Positions 25,861 to 35,651 are shown, numbered from the stretch's first letter. The stretch: 64,000 bases of DNA from Streptomyces achromogenes (GCF_030816715.1 NZ_JAUSYH010000001.1:4340001-4404000), one strand, 5' to 3'. The notes: generated from the sequence alone by a model not told the origin. Program-made: numbers and translations.

Positions 25861-27900
25861 GTGGACGCGATGTTCTCCAGGCCGCTCACGGTGGACAGCC
25901 TGGACTTCCACCTCATGCAGGCCGCCGATCTCCTGCGCGGCGAGGTCAACACCTCGGAGCTCACCCAGTTCATCGGACCGCTCCTGCTGCTCAAACGCGT
26001 CTCCGACCAGCCGGGCCTCCTCCGCGTCCCAGACGTCGCGCGCTGGGAGTACGTGGTGGACCACGCCCGGCTCTCCGCCGGAGACACCCTGAACAGGGCG
26101 CTCGCGGCGCTGGAACAGAACAACCCCCGACTCCTGGCCGATCTCTTCGACCCCGTCGACTTCAACAGCCCGTCGGCCGAACGGATCGCCGTACGACTTC
26201 TGCGTCACTTCGACCAACTGCCCCTGAGCGACGACGATCTCGAGTTCGGTGACGAGGTGGGCCGGGCTTTCGACCGTTTCCTCACCCGCATCGCCTCCTC
26301 GGCGGGCAAGGGCTCGTCCCAGTTCTTCACGCCCCGGGCCGTGTGCCGGCTGATGGCAGAGCTCGTCCGCCCCCAGGGCGGGCAATCCGTCGCCGACCCC
26401 CACGCCGGTTCGGGCGGAATGCTGCTGAGCGCTGTACACCACCTCGCTGAGCACGGCGGCAGCGGAGCGCACCTGTCGTTGTACGGCCAGGAGAAGAACG
26501 GTTCGACCTGGCGCACCGGACGGCTCAACCTCCTGCTGCACGGCATCGTCGACGCGACCATGGACAACAGCGACTCGCTCACCGACCCGCTGATCGACGG
26601 ATCTGGGCTCATGCGTTTCGACCGTGTGCTCACCGCGCCGCCCTTCTCCACGAGCTACAAACAGAACGAGGTCGGCCACCCCGAACGCATGAGGTACGGC
26701 TGGGTCCCGGAAGGCGGCAAGAAGGCTGACCTCATGTTCGTGCAGCACGTCCTCGCCGCTCTGCGGCCTCAGGGCCTGGGCGCCGTCGTCACGCCTCACG
26801 GCGTGCTCTTCCGAGGGGGAGCGGAAGGCGAGATCCGCCGGGGCATGGTCGAGGACAATCGGCTCGAGGCCGTGATCGGCATCGGAGCGAACGTCTTCTA
26901 CAACACCGGCATCCCCGCATGCATCCTGGTGCTGCGCGGTACGGGTGATCCGCCCGAGGAGCGCCGCAACCGCGTGCTGTTCGTCGACGCGGAGCGTGAG
27001 GTGACCACCGGACGCTCACAGAACAGGCTCGACGCCCAGCATGTCGCGAAGATCGCGGACGTCTATCTCGGCTGGCGGGACGTGCCCGGTTTCTCCCGGG
27101 CCGTCTCCCTGGCGGAGATCAGGGAACACGACTACAACCTGAACATCGGCCGGTACGTGGACAGCGCCCCGCCCGCCGAGCCGTTGTTGGACATCGGCGC
27201 GGCGCTCACGGGTGGTGTGCCCCGACGGGAGGTCCAGGCCGAGGCCCGCCGCTTCCATGCCTTCCGTATCGCCCCGGACGACCTCCTGCACCCCTTTCGC
27301 CCGGGTTACTGGAGGTTCCCGCCCGAGGGCCACGAGGCGGCGGCGCTCCGCATCCCCGGCCTCGCCTCTGCGGCGGAAGAGGGTTTCCTGCGCGAAGTCC
27401 GCTCCTGGTGGGCGGATCAGCGCCCGCTCTTCAGGAAGGTGACCGGCGGCGAGGCGTGCCTCGCCGAAGCGCGGTCACACCTCGAGGAGACGTTCTGTCG
27501 CAGGCTGATCCCGATGGAGATCCTGGACCGCTACCAACTGCTCGGCGCCCTGGCCGCATGGTGGTCGTCCCACGAGGACGATTTCAGGGCACTCACCGCG
27601 TTCGGCTACCACGGGGTGGTCCGGCGTGTGCGGTCGTCTCCGAAGGACGCGCCGGGACGCGTCTACCGTAAGCCGCCCCCGCCTCCGCGGGGAGAGGAGG
27701 CGGCTTTCGTGCTCGACTGGCTGGGCGCCGACCTGCGGGCCCACACCGAGGAACTCGTCGCGGGGGAGCGTCAGAAGCTGGTCGACGCGTACCTGCGGTG
27801 GGGCGAGCGGTACGCGGTCTCCATGGCAGACCTCGAGCGTCGGTACCAGACCGCCGCCGACCGGCTACGTGATCGCATGACCGGTCTCGGCTACTTCTGA
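25861..27900 (+). CDS. HsdM-like N6-adenine methylase with altered catalytic motif
   Basis: 679 residues from a GTG with GGGAGAA upstream. N-terminal helical bundle as in HsdM (FIGPLLLLKRVSDQPG). The SAM-binding motif I is normal (VADPHAGSGGMLL, about 175-187), with the linking motif SSQFFTPRAVCRLMAEL before it. The catalytic motif IV, normally NPPF, reads FDRVLTAPPFS (about 252-262): the catalytic Asn is Ala. The C-terminal 250 residues exceed a typical HsdM (about 500 residues) and end in a coiled-coil stretch. It is paired with the half-size S protein. Either it is inactive as a methylase and has become a DNA-binding complex, or it uses an unusual active site. Confidence 0.85.
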   Translation: MDAMFSRPLTVDSLDFHLMQAADLLRGEVNTSELTQFIGPLLLLKRVSDQPGLLRVPDVARWEYVVDHARLSAGDTLNRALAALEQNNPRLLADLFDPVDFNSPSAERIAVRLLRHFDQLPLSDDDLEFGDEVGRAFDRFLTRIASSAGKGSSQFFTPRAVCRLMAELVRPQGGQSVADPHAGSGGMLLSAVHHLAEHGGSGAHLSLYGQEKNGSTWRTGRLNLLLHGIVDATMDNSDSLTDPLIDGSGLMRFDRVLTAPPFSTSYKQNEVGHPERMRYGWVPEGGKKADLMFVQHVLAALRPQGLGAVVTPHGVLFRGGAEGEIRRGMVEDNRLEAVIGIGANVFYNTGIPACILVLRGTGDPPEERRNRVLFVDAEREVTTGRSQNRLDAQHVAKIADVYLGWRDVPGFSRAVSLAEIREHDYNLNIGRYVDSAPPAEPLLDIGAALTGGVPRREVQAEARRFHAFRIAPDDLLHPFRPGYWRFPPEGHEAAALRIPGLASAAEEGFLREVRSWWADQRPLFRKVTGGEACLAEARSHLEETFCRRLIPMEILDRYQLLGALAAWWSSHEDDFRALTAFGYHGVVRRVRSSPKDAPGRVYRKPPPPPRGEEAAFVLDWLGADLRAHTEELVAGERQKLVDAYLRWGERYAVSMADLERRYQTAADRLRDRMTGLGYF

Positions 27901-27913
27901 GGGACATGACGAC

Positions 27914-27947
27914 GGCCGTACGGCGGCAGACACTCCGCCGTACGGCC
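27914..27947 (+). terminator. terminator after the HsdM-like gene
   Basis: Two perfect 13-base arms (27914-27926 and 27935-27947) enclose an 8-base loop, 14 bases after the stop codon. Confidence 0.85.
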
Positions 27948-27973
27948 AGACGGCCGGATCGCCGTACCCGACC

Positions 27974-28030
27974 TCAGAGGCGCGTGACGTCCAGGTCGCC
28001 CTCGGCGTACTGCCTGCGGAGCACCTTCTT
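27974..28030 (-). pseudogene. displaced native 3' end of the acyl-CoA ligase gene
   Basis: On the minus strand this stretch encodes LKKVLRRQYAEGDLDVTRL and a stop, the typical C-terminus of a fatty-acid/long-chain acyl-CoA ligase. The rest of that gene lies 3.4 kb away at 31336-32994. The two were separated by insertion of the integrative element at 28025-31395. It has no start and no longer belongs to a reading frame. Confidence 0.85.
28025..28030. other. attL core (inferred)
   Basis: CTTCTT shared with 31390-31395. To its left is chromosomal ligase coding sequence (minus strand); to its right is element sequence leading to the recombinase gene. Confidence 0.6.
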
Positions 28031-28145
28031 CAAGAACCTTCACTGATCACACTAGTTCTGCGCTAGTCTCAAGATCAACGAACAGTGCAGGTCAGGCACC
28101 TAGCGTGCCAAGTGTGCGCCCGCAGGGGTGGGGAGAGGGGTCACG

Positions 28146-29576
28146 GTGGTCGTGAGACTCGGGGGGTACGCCCGGATCAGCCTCGACAAGAACGGCGAGG
28201 AACTGGGCGTGGAGCGGCAGCGCCGGGACTACAGGCAGGTTGCCGGGGTGCGGCCCGGCTGGGAGGTCGCGCGCGACTACGTCGACAACGACGTAAGCGC
28301 CTTCAAGCGCAACGTGGTTCGCCCCGAGTTCGAACGGCTGCTGGTGGATCTCCAGTCGCGTGTCATAGACGGTGTGATCGCCTATGACCTTGACCGGTTG
28401 GCCCGGCAACCGCGCGATCTTGAACGGCTGATCGACGTATTCGAGGAGCGGCCGGAACTGGTCTTCTGCACGGTCACGAACGACATTGACCTGTCGACGT
28501 CGGACGGGCGCACGATGGCGCGAGTCATGGTCGCCTTCGCCAACAAGTCCAGCGCCGACACCGGCAGGCGCGTAGCCCGTAAGCATCGTGAGCTTGCGGA
28601 CGCTGGCAAGAACGGCGGAGGCTTCCCGCCGTTCGGCTGGAAAGAGGATCGGGTGACGATTGACCCGGACCAGGCGGCCCTGATTACTAAGGCTCATGAC
28701 GATCTGTTGGCGGGTACGCGGCTTTCTACGATTGTGACGGAGTGGCAAGCCAAGAACGTGCAGACGTCTCGCAATACCGGAAAGCCGATTACCCGCGTCG
28801 CCGTAAAGGGCATCCTCAAAAATCCGCGCCTGGCCGGTTTCCGTGCCGTCAAGCACCAAAAGCACATCGGGGCGGACGGCAAGCCCGTCATGGGCATTTG
28901 GGAACCGATCTGCACCCCGGAGAAGCTTGATGCCGTGATTGCCGTTCTGGAAGGTGTCCGGACGCAGTACACGACGAGCAACCAGAGCAACAACCACAAG
29001 TACCTATTGAGCGGCATTCTGCGCTGCGCCGAATGCGGTACGCGAATGCTTGCCAACATGCGTTCTTCGTGGAAAGAGGGGAGCAAGGGAAGCCGCTTCT
29101 TCTACCGATGCCCTGCCGTCAGTGATGGGGGGTGCGGGAAGGTGTCCCGCGCCGGTGAACCGATCGACAGGCACGTCATCAATCTGATTCACGACGCCGA
29201 GGCGAAGTTGAAGGCACCTAAAAGCGAGGCGGCCGAATGGTCCGGAGCTGTCCGACTCGCCGAGGTAACCCAAGAAATCAGCGAACTGATCGCCGCCATG
29301 AACACTAAGCGAATCTCCGCCACTACGGCTATCGCCATGCTGGAACCCTTGGAGCGCGAACGCGACGAATTGGAATACGAGCGCAACAAGCACACGGTCG
29401 AGAAGATCAAAGCAACTGCCGCCACTGTGGACCTGTCAGAGGAATTTGAGCGCCTACCCATTGAGCGGCAGCGCGCAGTAATCCTGAAGCACGTACGGGC
29501 AATCGTGGTGCACTCGGCGGGCCGAGGTGCCCGCAAGTTCAACCCCGATTTGCTAGACGTTGTGTGGGCCGCGTAG
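28146..29576 (+). CDS. large serine recombinase (integrase)
   Basis: 476 residues from the GTG at 28146, five bases after GGGGAGAGGGG. N-terminal resolvase domain (about 1-150): YARISLDKNGEELGVERQR with the catalytic Ser in ARISLD, DNDVSAFKRNVVRPEFERLL, and IAYDLDRLARQPRDLERLID. The Recombinase domain follows (GGFPPFGWKEDRVTIDPDQA...ILKNPRLAGFRAVK), then the zinc ribbon with Cys pairs RCAECGTRM and YRCPAVSDGGCG, then a coiled-coil tail. The architecture is that of phiC31/Bxb1-type integrases, at the short end of their range. It should integrate the element by attP x attB recombination. A directionality factor was not identified. Confidence 0.95.
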   Translation: MVVRLGGYARISLDKNGEELGVERQRRDYRQVAGVRPGWEVARDYVDNDVSAFKRNVVRPEFERLLVDLQSRVIDGVIAYDLDRLARQPRDLERLIDVFEERPELVFCTVTNDIDLSTSDGRTMARVMVAFANKSSADTGRRVARKHRELADAGKNGGGFPPFGWKEDRVTIDPDQAALITKAHDDLLAGTRLSTIVTEWQAKNVQTSRNTGKPITRVAVKGILKNPRLAGFRAVKHQKHIGADGKPVMGIWEPICTPEKLDAVIAVLEGVRTQYTTSNQSNNHKYLLSGILRCAECGTRMLANMRSSWKEGSKGSRFFYRCPAVSDGGCGKVSRAGEPIDRHVINLIHDAEAKLKAPKSEAAEWSGAVRLAEVTQEISELIAAMNTKRISATTAIAMLEPLERERDELEYERNKHTVEKIKATAATVDLSEEFERLPIERQRAVILKHVRAIVVHSAGRGARKFNPDLLDVVWAA

Positions 29577-29593
29577 CCGTCTCAGTGAACCCA

Positions 29594-29624
29594 AAGAGGC
29601 CCCGCTCTCAGAGCGGGGCCTCTT
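29594..29624. terminator. terminator between the recombinase and a convergent small ORF
   Basis: Fourteen-base arms AAGAGGCCCCGCTC and GAGCGGGGCCTCTT with a 3-base loop, followed by GCTTTGCTTGT. It lies 18 bases after the recombinase stop and can act in both directions. Confidence 0.9.
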
Positions 29625-29634
29625 GCTTTGCTTG

Positions 29635-29778
29635 TCACTTCGGCTGCACTTCGCATCCGTAGGTGCGGTACAGCTCCCTCGTCCAATCTTCGCCCCTCAC
29701 CGGGGCAGCCGATAGCTGTCGTTCAATCCACGCGCTCATTTCCGGCGTGCGCTCTTCAGCGGGCGTATAGCGGCTCAA
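29635..29778 (-). CDS. possible 47-residue protein of the element
   Basis: Starts at a TTG (29778) with GGAG about ten bases upstream and encodes MSRYTPAEERTPEMSAWIER followed by QLSAAPVRGEDWTRELYRTY and GCEVQPK. The composition (charged, Trp/Tyr-containing) looks like real protein rather than GC-rich noise, and it is convergent with the recombinase across a shared terminator. A possible excisionase by size and position, but there is no sequence evidence for that. Confidence 0.45.
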   Translation of the reverse strand: MSRYTPAEERTPEMSAWIERQLSAAPVRGEDWTRELYRTYGCEVQPK

Positions 29779-29852
29779 TACTGGCCGTCTCCATTCATCC
29801 TATCGACTGATGGAGACAGGTTGCATCGCAACCCCCTGGCGAAGTCAAAGGC

Positions 29853-29888
29853 AGCGTTTAAACGCTCAACGATCGGCCTGTTTAAACG
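29853..29888. promoter_or_regulatory. paired GTTTAAAC operator sites
   Basis: A 14-bp perfect palindrome centred on CGTTTAAACG (29853-29866) and a second GTTTAAACG (29880-29888) have centres 24 bases apart, about two helical turns. They lie in an A/T-rich stretch 107-142 bases upstream of the winged-helix gene. Likely binding sites for an element-encoded regulator (inference). Confidence 0.5.
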
Positions 29889-29946
29889 CCCTTACTTGAA
29901 ACCGCCACCCTGGGCGGGTTAGAACTGCATACCGTGTTTAGCCAGT

Positions 29947-29971
29947 CCCGGCGATAGCCGGGCTTTCTTTT
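29947..29971 (+). terminator. attenuator-like hairpin in the leader of the winged-helix gene
   Basis: CCCGGC-GATA-GCCGGG followed by CTTTCTTTTG, a classical intrinsic terminator, ends 24 bases before the GTG of the winged-helix gene. It may terminate an upstream transcript or attenuate expression of this gene. Confidence 0.65.
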
Positions 29972-29994
29972 GCCCAACCCCGACCGGAGTACCC

Positions 29995-30561
29995 GTGCCT
30001 CAGACTTCTCGCGTCGACCATGACTTGTGGCGGCGGTCTATATCGCATGACCCGAGGGTGAAGCAGAACACGTATGCCGTCGCCATGGCGTTTGCCATGT
30101 TCGGCGACTACACAGACGGAACCGATGTCTTTCCGTCCATGGCGACCATTGCCGAGATGGTCGGCCTATCCAGCGCGACGAAGGTTCACCCGCACCGTAA
30201 GAAGCTGGTCGAGTACGGCTATCTCACCGACACCGGCGCGCATTCGTCCGCCGACACGGTTGTCTACCGTCTCACTGCCCCGGCTGAGGTTGTTGCAGCC
30301 GTCAAGGCCGGACGAGAAACCCGCACCCGCAGGAAGCCCCCGAACGGCCCTTCGAAGGCCGCTACGGCAAGCCTCGACCACTCGGCCCCCTCGGCCGGAG
30401 ATCGACCTTCTACGGCACCCGTAGGGCCGATCGAACTCACCCTTGAGCAGAAGACTTGGTTCCTTGGCGGAGAGAATCAGCAGTCCTGGCCGTGGACGGA
30501 TATTCCCTACGCCGTAGCCGAAGATGCCTACCGGTCGTACACCGGTAAGGCGACTTCCTAG
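29995..30561 (+). CDS. winged-helix protein, possible replication initiator or regulator of the element
   Basis: 188 residues from a GTG preceded by CCGGAG. The N-terminal 100 residues carry a winged helix of the type seen in plasmid and element replication proteins: HDLWRRSISHDPRVKQNTYAVAMAFAMFG, then FPSMATIAEMVGLSSATKVHPHRKKLVEYGYLT. A Ser/Pro/Lys-rich linker follows, then a short C-terminal region (LTLEQKTWFLGGENQQSWPW). Its stop codon lies in a 32-bp palindrome that opens an array of similar palindromes, the natural candidates for its binding sites. No helicase or nuclease domain is fused. Confidence 0.75.
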   Translation: MPQTSRVDHDLWRRSISHDPRVKQNTYAVAMAFAMFGDYTDGTDVFPSMATIAEMVGLSSATKVHPHRKKLVEYGYLTDTGAHSSADTVVYRLTAPAEVVAAVKAGRETRTRRKPPNGPSKAATASLDHSAPSAGDRPSTAPVGPIELTLEQKTWFLGGENQQSWPWTDIPYAVAEDAYRSYTGKATS

Positions 30562-30704
30562 CCCGTGTACCCGTACGGGTACACGGGCTATCCCCCAGGC
30601 GGTACAGGGGATGTACCCCTACGGGTACACAATCTCATAGGGATCTCATTAGAGATCCCATAGCTAATAGCTCATAAAGAAGGTGTACCCCCTCGGGTAC
30701 ACCT
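30559..30704. repeat. palindrome array (iteron-like) after the winged-helix gene
   Basis: Three copies of the dyad GTGTACCC-N4-GGGTACAC are present. 30565-30584 sits inside a perfect 32-bp palindrome (30559-30590). 30611-30630 has one changed outer base. 30683-30702 sits inside a 24-bp near-palindrome. Between them are another inverted repeat (GGGATCTC/GAGATCCC around 30640-30659) and the direct repeat TAGCT-AA-TAGCT. The spacing (46 and 72 bases) and conservation suggest protein binding sites, such as an origin or a control region. Confidence 0.8.
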
Positions 30705-31121
30705 AGCCTTGGCCGAACGAAGTGAGAGACCGACAGGCATCCTGACGGAGCCTGTCTCTGGCCTAGGCCGAAAGCTCGAAGCTGCGAAGCAAAGCTGAGA
30801 GCAGAGAGAACACGACCCCTTCGGCTTGTCACCCTCGGAGTCTCTAACCGCCAAGGCAGAGTGAACGACTCCGCAAGAGGAGCCGGAACCCGGAACGCCA
30901 GACGAGCATTCAGCCGTCTTCGGCAGCGGCTGAATGGCTCTACTTGGCCGGCTGCGACGGCCGATCGAATTGTTCCGCTTAGCCGAGGTGAAACGAACGA
31001 CCTTGAGAACCTTCGCCCGGACGAACGTCCCCCGCTTCGTGGCGTACACGTTCGGGCAGTCGTCTTCACCGCACTCGCCGTTCCCGTTTCCCGTGAGCCG
31101 AGTCAGTTCTTCGCGCGCCAT
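30672..31121 (-). CDS. possible small protein of the element
   Basis: 149 residues from the ATG at 31121, which has AGGGGG eight bases upstream. The first 48 residues (MAREELTRLTGNGNGECGED, then DCPNVYATKRGTFVRAKVLK) look like the start of small actinobacterial element proteins carrying a Cys pair. The rest resembles translated non-coding sequence and runs through the third palindrome, so the gene may really end earlier or be frameshifted. Function unknown. A cluster of TATGCG/CGCATA repeats at about 31194-31227 lies upstream of the start. Confidence 0.4.
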   Translation of the reverse strand: MAREELTRLTGNGNGECGEDDCPNVYATKRGTFVRAKVLKVVRFTSAKRNNSIGRRSRPSRAIQPLPKTAECSSGVPGSGSSCGVVHSALAVRDSEGDKPKGSCSLCSQLCFAASSFRPRPETGSVRMPVGLSLRSAKARCTRGGTPSL

Positions 31122-31290
31122 AGCGAAACCCCCTGCTACATGGCCCCGGTTGGGCCGTCATGCACGACGGTACGAGGGGGCGTGTCGGAGCGTCTATGCG
31201 TTCACGCGACTATGCGCGTTGTCGCATAAACCGGTGTCAGGAGGGGCCGCGCGGCCGCCTGTCGCGCCCTCGCGGCCGAGGGGAGCGACA

Positions 31291-31319
31291 GAGCCCCCAG
31301 TGTCGCGCTCTGGGGGCTC
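31291..31319 (-). terminator. terminator for the acyl-CoA ligase, supplied by the element
   Basis: GAGCCCCCAG (31291-31300) pairs with CTGGGGGCTC (31310-31319). It lies 17 bases past the ligase stop on the minus strand and is inside the inserted element, so the element provides both a new stop codon and a new transcript end. Confidence 0.75.
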
Positions 31320-31335
31320 TGGGGCCTCTGCTGGC

Positions 31336-32994
<1,659 letters not shown>

Positions 32995-33055
32995 GGCGTC
33001 CTCCCAGGGCGGCGACATTGCCTGCGCGGTGGTAACGGTTGTGCTGATTCTGCGC

Positions 33056-33073
33056 ACATACCGCGCGGTATGT
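33056..33073. promoter_or_regulatory. perfect 18-bp palindrome upstream of the acyl-CoA ligase
   Basis: ACATACCGCGCGGTATGT is an exact palindrome centred about 71 bases upstream of the GTG of the ligase gene. Size and shape fit a TetR-family operator, as is common for fatty-acid CoA ligase genes. The regulator is not encoded in the window next to it. Confidence 0.6.
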
Positions 33074-33136
33074 CACTAGGAGGCGGTGATCGATCAGGTC
33101 ACGTTCAAGCCCCGGTCAAAACACCATGTCGGCCCG

Positions 33137-33685
33137 CTATCGCACAAGCCCCAGTTCAGGGTCCTCGCGCAGCTTGCCGAGCGCCCGTGACACGGCCGAC
33201 TTCACGGTACCCACCGAGACGCCGAGCACCTCGGCCGTCTGGGCCTCGCTGAGGTCCTCGTAGTACCTGAGGACGACCATCGCGCGCTGCCGCGCGGGCA
33301 GCTTCATGATCGCCTGCCACATCGCGTCGTGCAGCGCCTGCTGCTCGGCCGGGTCGTTCCCGCCGGTGACCGGCTCCGGCTCCGGCAGCTCGTCGCACAT
33401 GTACTCGTCGACCTTGCGCTTGCGCCACTGCGACGTGCGCGTGTTCACCAGGGCGCGGCGGACGTAGCCGTCCAGCGCCCGGTGGTCCTCGATCCGCTCC
33501 CACGCGACGTACGTCTTGGCGAGGGCGGTCTGCAACAGGTCCTCCGCGTCGTTCGGGTTCGCCGTCAGCGACCTGGCGGTGCGCAGCAGCACCGGCTGAC
33601 GGGCTCTGACGTACGACGCGAAGGACGGATACGGTGCGGGCCGCGTCCTGCCGTTCGACGCGCTGGTGCAGACGAGTGTGGTCAT
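33137..33685 (-). CDS. SigE-family ECF-like RNA polymerase sigma factor
   Basis: 182 residues from the ATG at 33685 (an in-frame GTG lies at 33694). Sigma region 2 spans about 22-90 (SFASYVRARQPVLLRTARSLTANPNDAEDLLQTALAKTYVAWERI), with ALDGYVRRALVNTRTSQWRKRKV closing it. Region 4 spans about 120-175 (MKLPARQRAMVVLRYYEDLSEAQTAEVLGVSVGTVKSAVSRALGKL). No anti-sigma gene is adjacent, as is usual for this subfamily. Promoter targets are unknown. Confidence 0.93.
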   Translation of the reverse strand: MTTLVCTSASNGRTRPAPYPSFASYVRARQPVLLRTARSLTANPNDAEDLLQTALAKTYVAWERIEDHRALDGYVRRALVNTRTSQWRKRKVDEYMCDELPEPEPVTGGNDPAEQQALHDAMWQAIMKLPARQRAMVVLRYYEDLSEAQTAEVLGVSVGTVKSAVSRALGKLREDPELGLVR

Positions 33686-34053
33686 GGCTCCCACGCTAGG
33701 TTCGCCTGCCGGGCGGGCGGATCGGCCGCAGGTCCCTAAGACGCGTCCCTCTCAGGTTGTAGGGGTGGTGCCTGCTCCACCTCCTACAGGTGGACGAGCC
33801 CTCACCGCCCGTCGGGGATGCCCCTGGGGCCCGGGCAGCCGTCCCGCACTCTCAGCCGTACGTCCCCGGGCCCTTGTCCTCCCGGCCGTGGCCCCCCGGG
33901 CCGTGCGTAGGCCGCCCCCGGGCCGTGCGTACGCCGTCCCCCGCGTGCGCAGGCCGTCCTCAGCCCGTGACGGGGCGTGTACTCCGGGGCGTGCACGGGG
34001 CGTGGACTCCCGGGGCGTGAGTGGGGTGTGGACTCCCGGGGCGTCCCGGGCTC
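33686..34053. other. GC-rich intergenic region with direct repeats
   Basis: About 370 bases with no convincing gene. Near 34007-34046 GTGGACTCCCGGGGCGT occurs twice, 25 bases apart. Related CGTGCGTA-GCCG repeats lie at about 33903-33945. The region separates the sigma factor from the 3' end of the thiolase-like operon. Confidence 0.5.
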
Positions 34054-35223
34054 TCAGCCGTCCGCGACCAGTACCAGGCCCGAGGTCGGCACGCCGGTTC
34101 CCGCCGTCACCAGCGCCCGTGCGGCGTCCGGGACCTGGTTCACGGAGGTGCCCCGCAGCTGCCGTACGGCCTCCGCGATGCCGTTCATCCCGTGCAGGTA
34201 CGCCTCGCCGAGCTGGCCACCATGGGTGTTCAGCGGCAGCCGGTCCTCCGCCACGAAGCCCGCGGCCTCGCCCGGCGCACAGAAGCCGAACTCCTCCAGC
34301 TGCATCAGCACGAACGGGGTGAAGTGGTCGTACAGAATTCCCACGTCGACGTCGGCCGGCGCCAGCCCGGAGGTCCGCCACAGCTGACGGGCGACCACGG
34401 ACATCTCCGGCAGGCCCGTCAGGTCGTCGCGGTAGAAGCTGGTCATCTGCTCCTGGGCCCGGCCCGCCCCCTGCGCCGCCGCGGCGATCACAGCGGGCGG
34501 GTGCGGCAGGTCGCGGGCCCGCTCCACGGAGGTCACGACCAGGGCCTGACCGCCGTCGGTCTCCTGGCAGCAGTCCAGCAGCCGCAGGGGTTCGGCGATC
34601 CAGCGGGAGGCCGCGTGGTCGGCGAGGGTGATCGGCCGGCCGTGGAAGTAGGCGGCCGGATTGCCCGCCGCGTGCCGACGGGCCGTGACGGCCACCGGAC
34701 CGAAGGCCTCCTGCGCGGTCAGCCCGTAGGCGTACAGGTACCGCTGGGCCGCCATCGCCACCCAGGACGCGGGGGTGAGCAGCCCGAACGGCAGCGACCA
34801 GCCGAGCGCCGCCCCCTCCGCCGACGGCTCCCGGCGCTGCACCCCCGAGCCGAAGCGGCGTCCCGAACGCTCGTTGAAGGCGCGGTAGCAGACGACGACG
34901 TCGGCCACGCCCGCCGCCACCGCCAGCGCCGCCTGCTGCACGGTCGCGCAGGCCGCCCCGCCGCCGTAGTGGACCCGCGAGAAGAAGGACAGCTCGCCCA
35001 TCCCGCAGGCCTGCGCCACGGTGATCTCCGGGCTGGTGTCCATCGTGAACGTCACCATGCCGTCCACGTCGGCCGGCACGAGCCCCGCGTCGTCCAGTGC
35101 GGCCCGTACGGCCTCCGCCGCCAGCCGCAGTTCGCTGCGCCCCGAGTCCTTGGAGAACTCCGTCGCACCGATCCCCACGACGGCGGCCCGCCCCCCGAGC
35201 CGATCGCGCTCCCGCACGCTCAT
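34054..35223 (-). CDS. thiolase-like lipid-transfer protein (Ltp2-like aldolase)
   Basis: 389 residues. Thiolase-superfamily fold: GRAAVVGIGATEFSKDSGRSE at the start, the YGGGAACATVQQAALAVAAGVAD segment with the family Cys, and GEAYLHGMNGIAEAVRQLRGTS with the C-terminal HGMN motif. The HGMN/GTS pattern and the partner genes match the SCP2-thiolase-like aldolases (Ltp2), which cleave a beta-hydroxy acyl-CoA, rather than degradative thiolases. It overlaps the MaoC gene upstream by ATGA. The catalytic role is inferred from gene context. Confidence 0.85.
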   Translation of the reverse strand: MSVRERDRLGGRAAVVGIGATEFSKDSGRSELRLAAEAVRAALDDAGLVPADVDGMVTFTMDTSPEITVAQACGMGELSFFSRVHYGGGAACATVQQAALAVAAGVADVVVCYRAFNERSGRRFGSGVQRREPSAEGAALGWSLPFGLLTPASWVAMAAQRYLYAYGLTAQEAFGPVAVTARRHAAGNPAAYFHGRPITLADHAASRWIAEPLRLLDCCQETDGGQALVVTSVERARDLPHPPAVIAAAAQGAGRAQEQMTSFYRDDLTGLPEMSVVARQLWRTSGLAPADVDVGILYDHFTPFVLMQLEEFGFCAPGEAAGFVAEDRLPLNTHGGQLGEAYLHGMNGIAEAVRQLRGTSVNQVPDAARALVTAGTGVPTSGLVLVADG

Positions 35224-35651
35224 CGAACCCCCGACCCCGAACTCGACCCAGGCCCCGACCCCGACCCTGGCCCCGGGACGGTGAGTGTGACGGTGCCGGT
35301 GACATGGCGGCCGACGCCGTTGTCCCCGGTGACCCGCACCACGGCGGTGTCCCCGTCGACCTTCTCGACCCGGCCCCGCAACACCATCGTGTCGCCCGGG
35401 TAGTTGGGCGCCCCGAGCCGGATGGCCACCTTGCGCAGCACGGTCGTCGGGCCGAACCAGTCCGTGAGGTAGCGGCCTACCAGGCCGTTGGTGGTGAGGA
35501 TGTTCATGAAGATGTCGGGCGACCCCTTCTGCCGGGCGAGTTCGGGGTCGTGGTGGACGTCCTGGTAGTCGCGCGAGGCGAGGGCGCCGGCCACGATCAG
35601 GGTCCGGGTGACCTCGATCTCCAACGGGGGCAGCACGTCACCGGCCTTCAT
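35220..35651 (-). CDS. MaoC-like hydratase subunit (ChsH1-like)
   Basis: 143 residues from the ATG at 35651. Single hot-dog domain: DYQDVHHDPELARQKGSPDIFMNILTTNGLVGRYLTDW carries the hydratase-type Asp/His motif, followed by KVAIRLGAPNYPGDTMVLRGRVEKVDG. The C-terminus ends in a Gly/Ser/Pro repeat. Overlaps both neighbours by four bases (ATGA). In mycobacteria the equivalent ChsH1 pairs with ChsH2 to hydrate the C22 enoyl-CoA of steroid side chains; the assignment here is by homology and gene order. Confidence 0.85.
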   Translation of the reverse strand: MKAGDVLPPLEIEVTRTLIVAGALASRDYQDVHHDPELARQKGSPDIFMNILTTNGLVGRYLTDWFGPTTVLRKVAIRLGAPNYPGDTMVLRGRVEKVDGDTAVVRVTGDNGVGRHVTGTVTLTVPGPGSGSGPGSSSGSGVR

